A DNA stretch of 64,000 bases. Origin: Apostichopus japonicus. Lineage: Eukaryota; Echinodermata; Holothuroidea; Aspidochirotida; Stichopodidae. The stretch is from NCBI RefSeq assembly GCF_037975245.1, contig NC_092571.1, positions 9,462,501-9,526,500 on the forward strand, read 5' to 3'. The position numbers and the translations under genes were made by a program. This document shows, piece after piece, positions 61,604 through 64,000 of the stretch (the stretch's first letter is position 1; each line of letters opens with the position of its first letter). The notes under the pieces are model-generated. The model was not told the origin of the DNA. It saw nothing but the letters and a program-made list of their open reading frames with translations, and ran no database searches.

Positions 61604-62640
61604 TCCGCGTGTTGCGAGATTAAGTGCCAATGTTTCAAAAGTACATTTTTCAAATGCGTGGTTTTGAAATGGGGTGTATAGGTAAGCTTGAACACCATTG
61701 GTGGTTCCTTTTGTTTAGGTTTGGTAGTGAGGTATTGCCCACGGTTTTCAAATTTTATGCCTTTCGTGGCTGAGGCAATTTCCTCTTTCATAAAGTTATG
61801 GAATAACAGTTTCTCTGTGAACGCATTCTTTTTCTGTAAGAAATCAGTCTCATTGTTACATAGACGTGCGTATCGTAAGACTTCCCCTGTAATGAAGCCT
61901 TTAAAAGTGGCAAGTGGGTGTGCAGAGTTTCTGTCGAGGTATTGGAAGGTTTCCGTGGGTTTGGTGTAGACTTTGGTGTCTAATAACCCATTGGTTTCAA
62001 ACCTTGGACCTTTGAAGATTTTCAAATCTAGGTATGTTACCTCGGTGTGTAATATTTCTACCGTAAACTTTAAGAAGCGGTGAATTTCATTCAACCTGTT
62101 TACTAGTTGTTCAAGTTCCTGAAGTGAACCGTCGTAAAGCAATAGAATTTCATCTCTATAGCGGAGCCATTTTAAGATTTTATTATCTGTCGGTAAAATC
62201 TGGTTTTCCAGTCTATGCTTGACGATATCACAGATTTCCGGAGAGGCTTGGCTACCCATGGCGCATCCGATCTTTTGTAGATAGAATTGGTTATTGAACT
62301 CGAAACAGTTTCTTGTTAAAAATAAGTTCAATTAGTTTGCGCATGGATATGGAAGATATTTTATTTATTCCATATTCGCTTTTTTCCGCCTTTTCATAGA
62401 CTTCTTGACATATATCTAATGCCTCCTCTTGGGGAGTATTGGTATACATGGCGACGACATCGAGTGTAGCAAGTACTACTGCTTTTGGTAACGGGGTGGC
62501 TTCCACAATTTCAGAATGTGATTTGTGTCTTTCACATAGGTGCTTTGTTTTAATACAATAGGAAGCAAGAAATAGTCCACAAATTCCGATATTTTTTCGG
62601 TCGGTGATCCGTTTCCGCTTATTATCGGGCCCTACCTTAA
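61604..62640 (-). pseudogene. Penelope-like element reverse transcriptase, frameshifted and truncated
   Basis: Three minus-strand pieces in different frames cover a reverse transcriptase of the Penelope-like type. The first (about 62636-62520) reads SGNGSPTEKISEFVDYF. The second (62506-62291) holds LATLDVVAMYTNTP, the first catalytic-aspartate motif. The third (62331-61604) holds CAMGSQASP, then YRDE at residues 58-61 where the family has Y-x-D-D, then VTYLDLKI and HPLATFKGFITGE, the conserved post-catalytic blocks. Frameshifts lie near 62520 and near 62310, with no stop-free route across. The protein is cut at the thumb (near LLKHWHLIS), and the GIY-YIG endonuclease that normally follows is missing. 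Penelope-like elements copy themselves by target-primed reverse transcription; this copy is dead. Confidence 0.88.
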
Positions 62641-62974
62641 AAATACTTCAGGTTGCGTTAGATAGGCCTAGTGTAAAACCGCCTACACCCCCTTTTCATT
62701 AATAAGTATATCATAATTATCTCATTAAATATATCTTGTTTTATGTTTTTTCTTGGGGTGAATCTGGTGTCATAATTTTCGCGCAAAAGAAAAAACGAAT
62801 CGACGCAATAATAGTGTATCCATTGTACATGCACTGTTGAGCGTTGTTAAATGTGTCTATCGAGAAAAAATATGTGCACAAAAAAGCGTGTCTGCAACGT
62901 TTCTGGTTTTTCTAGTTTTTGGCGAAATGTTTCACCATTTTGCATCTAAGCACTCACAATTAACCAAAAATTTC
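62641..62974. other. AT-rich noncoding spacer
   Basis: No ORF, RNA or repeat is recognised. It may hold the decayed 5' part of the Penelope-like element, but no further matching peptide was found upstream of about 62640. Confidence 0.4.
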
Positions 62975-63805
62975 CACATTATGAACACAAAACAGTATTT
63001 GTTTTGATACTTAAAAAGTAGTTATCATTTCAGGATTTTCTCACCACTGGATTTGTCACCACTGCCTGTTGCTTCGAAATGTACCCTCTTTTTGGGCGGT
63101 GGGTCTGTTGGTAGATAAAGGATAGCATTAATGTCTTTTAGATATCATGCTTCAAGATACAGGTGGGTTAAATGTTGCACATTATGAACACAAAACAGTA
63201 TTTGTTTTGATACTTAAAAAGTAGTTATCATTTCAGGATTTTCTCACCACTGGATTTGTCACCACTGCAAGTTGCTAAGAAATGTACCCTCTTTTTGGGC
63301 GGTGGGTCTGTTGATAGATAAAGGATAGCATTTATGTCTTTTAGATATCATGCTTCAAGATACAGGTGGGTTAAATGTTGCACATTATGAACACAAAACA
63401 GTATTTGTTTTGATACTTAAAAAGTAGTTATCATTTCAGGATTTTCTCACCACTGGATTTGTCACCACTGCCTGTTGCTTCGAAATGTACCCTCTTTTTG
63501 GGCGGTGGGTCTGTTGGTAGATAAAGGATAGCATTTATGTCTTTTAGATATCATGCTTCAAGATACAGGTGGGTTAAATGTTGCACATTATAAACACAAA
63601 ACAGTATTTGTTTTGATACTTGAAAAGTAATTATCATTTCAGGATTTTCTCACCACTGGATTTGTCACCACTGCCTGTTGCTTCGAAATGTACCCTCTTT
63701 TTGGGCGGTGGGTCTGTTGGTAGATAAAGGATAGCATTTATGTCTACTTGATCATGTTTGCATATAAAGACAGGTGAAATATTGCACATTTTAAACACAA
63801 AGCAG
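62975..63805. repeat. 203-bp satellite, four copies plus a stub
   Basis: The anchor CACATT with the following AACACAAA occurs at 62975, 63178, 63381, 63584 and 63785, giving periods of 203, 203, 203 and 201. Copies share CAGGATTTTCTCACCACTGG and CCCTCTTTTTGGGCGGTGGG. Copies 1 and 3 are most alike; copy 2 reads GCAAGTTGCTAAG where the others read GCCTGTTGCTTCG; copy 4 diverges after TATGTCT (near 63745). No coding content is seen. Confidence 0.95.
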
Positions 63806-64000
63806 CAAAAATATTGCTGGGATATTGGTAAATTATTGGTTTCAATTAGAAATCGGAACCTTCATAGTCATGATTGTGAGTGTAAATTATTCCTAGTAGT
63901 GGATCAAATGGTGGTCAAAGTTTAACATGGGTCAAGCAAAGGTAACAAAATATGACTTTGTATTTATCAATCCATGAATAGGCAGAAACCAATTAATATT
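63806..64000. other. unassigned AT-rich end of window
   Basis: Nothing recognisable. It follows the stub of the fifth 203-bp copy. Confidence 0.4.

Noticed and set aside
61688-61969. Plus-strand 93-codon ORF
   Set aside because: It is the antisense shadow of the Penelope-like reverse transcriptase.

Overview
The window is nuclear DNA of an animal, most likely a marine invertebrate. The reasons are the lack of long open frames outside transposon remnants, SINE-like tRNA-derived pieces, a Penelope-like retroelement relic, abundant microsatellites and frequent TAGGCCTA-type words. An echinoderm-like genome is my guess from the look of the dispersed repeats; nothing in the sequence proves it. 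I see no intact conserved protein gene.

Layout. Positions 1-2758 are a repeat-rich left flank: a minus-strand tRNA-like SINE head, a perfect 13-bp hairpin, a CCGGGAG palindrome cluster, an imperfect inverted repeat at 1232-1977, and a diverged direct repeat at 2006-2225 and 2525-2758. Positions 2759-60494, about 90 percent of the window, are one head-to-tail macrosatellite: 17 full units and one truncated unit of about 3.29 kb, nearly identical to one another. Positions 60495-64000 are the right flank: AT-rich DNA, a transposon remnant, a broken minus-strand Penelope-like reverse transcriptase and a short satellite of about four 203-bp copies.

The main result is higher-order structure in the macrosatellite. 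Unit lengths, (GTACT)n copy number, G-tract length, C-rich tract type and single-base markers show that units 3-8 recur as units 9-14, giving two consecutive six-unit blocks of 19,722 and 19,724 bp. One marker has period 2 and another period 3 inside this block, and others have period 6. Units 1-2 on the left and 15-18 on the right lie outside the six-unit register; units 17-18 carry the most private changes. Unit 2 lacks a 155-bp segment, and part of that segment resembles DNA in the left flank just outside the array, which hints at how the unit formed.

Each unit has a G-tract of 11-16 bases, an alternating CG/TG tract, a (GTACT)n tract, short perfect hairpins, a TATA-like element beside two overlapping ORFs of about 60 codons, a C-rich tract (G-rich on the minus strand), and (except the truncated last unit) an exact tRNA-type B box on the minus strand. 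I could not assign any of these to a known gene. The array may be structural, may make noncoding RNA, or may be inert. All counts were made by eye without alignment software.
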